NCBI GenBank assembly: GCA_922989275.2
Contig: OV277862.1
Coordinates: forward strand, 69,391,832-69,455,831
Direction: 5' to 3'
Source of the DNA: Gari tellinella
Taxonomy: Eukaryota > Mollusca > Bivalvia > Cardiida > Psammobiidae
DNA length: 64,000 bases
Part shown: in pieces, positions 63,361-64,000 of the stretch
Numbering within the stretch: position 1 is the stretch's first letter
How the letters are laid out: the number at the start of each line of letters is the position of its first letter
Position numbers and translations under genes: made by a program
Notes under the pieces: generated by a model
What the model saw: only the letters and a program-made list of their open reading frames with translations
What the model was told of the DNA's origin: nothing
Database searches by the model: none

Positions 63361-64000
63361 ATTATAATATTAAACTGGAATAAAGACGTTCAGTATATAA
63401 TTGACAAAACAATCAAATGTCTAGTCTCTTGTTCTATGTTCAAGTTTGAATGTTTGCCATTACTAAAGAAGAAGAAGAAGAAGAAGTGCATTTCCATCCG
63501 ACCCTGCAACATTGCTATTTTCGGTACGAAATATCTGGGGGACGAAATACTTTGACTTTGGGATGAAATATTTTAGCCAATTTCGCGCAGTCTGCGAAAT
63601 CCTACACAACATCTGTGTGTGTCGGTAGTTTTCTGTATCATATTTTCTTACTTTTGCCTAACGATAGTCATAAAAATTAATCATTTAATGATTTGTCACA
63701 CACCTTTTGATTTTGTTTTCCAGACACAGTTGTGACATGCCATATGTTGTTTTTATCAGCCACGGTTTAAAAAGGTAAACAGGTTAAAATTGTGACATAC
63801 CATGAATTCTTTGTATAATAAAGAAGTCTACGTATCCTTCTTACAACCTTGATTCTCTGGAAATATCTAAGAAACAGCAGTAGCTTATTCCTTCATGTAA
63901 ATCACGTTGCATCACCGGTAAAGGGAGGCTACTCTAGCTAAACCCATTTGGCGATTTCCGTATTTTATTCCGAAGGAAGCCGGAATTTTACGAGTAGTTA
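63361..64000. other. No recognised gene
   Basis: Apart from the microsatellite I see nothing supportable. Confidence 0.45.
63466..63486. repeat. GAA microsatellite
   Basis: About seven AAG/GAA units. Confidence 0.85.

Overview
The window is intron-rich, AT-rich metazoan DNA. It is most likely from a bivalve mollusc; this is inferred from gene structure and the style of the repeats, and no marker proves the species. There are no operons, ribosome binding sites or bacterial signals.

One host gene can be supported: cytosolic methionyl-tRNA synthetase (MARS1) on the minus strand. Twenty coding exons run from the ATG at 51937 down to the TGA at 20236. All junctions use GT/AG sites and the phases close exactly, giving 931 residues. 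The order is an N-terminal GST-like domain (exons 1-5), a linker, the class I catalytic core with HLGN and KFSKS signatures and two zinc knuckles (exons 7-13), the anticodon-binding helical domain (14-17) and a C-terminal WHEP-like domain with a lysine-rich tail (18-20). Introns are large (up to 9.4 kb) and full of transposons.

Four exon edges of this gene carry local tandem duplications: the exon 2 donor (seven 59-bp units), the exon 9 donor (partial second copy split by an insertion), the exon 12 acceptor (three 71-bp units plus a fragment) and the exon 17 acceptor (two 70-bp units).

The rest is repeats. Non-autonomous DNA transposons dominate and nearly all carry a central hairpin. For cross-reference I name them: A (TTAA target, ends CCCATTACCCCATA, about 30 copies), A2 (A-type hairpin with CAGGGCTGCC ends), B (TTAA target, ends CCCTTTGAGCCCTAG), C (TA target, ends CAGTGGAGAA), D (TTAA target, ends CCCTTTCGGCGCC), E (TA target, ends CAGTAAAACCTCTCTA), F (TA target, ends CAGTGCTCCCTCC), G (TA target, ends CAGTCGAACTTCGATAT), K (ends GTTACAGGGATAACG) and L (ends AACAAGRG... 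and ...GGTGAGCTAAAAA with internal tandem repeats). A/B/D fit piggyBac-like elements and E/F/G fit pogo/Tigger-like elements. There are also CAGGG-ended elements with 5-bp target duplications, a 3.27-kb foldback element at 56726-59994, a LINE 3' end at the left edge, and two tRNA-derived sequences near the right edge.

Layout: 1-20 kb, gene-free repeats downstream of MARS1; 20-52 kb, MARS1; 52-56 kb, its upstream region with a possible promoter and more small elements; 56-61 kb, nested L and foldback elements; 61-64 kb, CAGGG element and tRNA-derived repeats. The strongest unexplained signal is that element families with unrelated ends and different target sites share the same hairpin cores.
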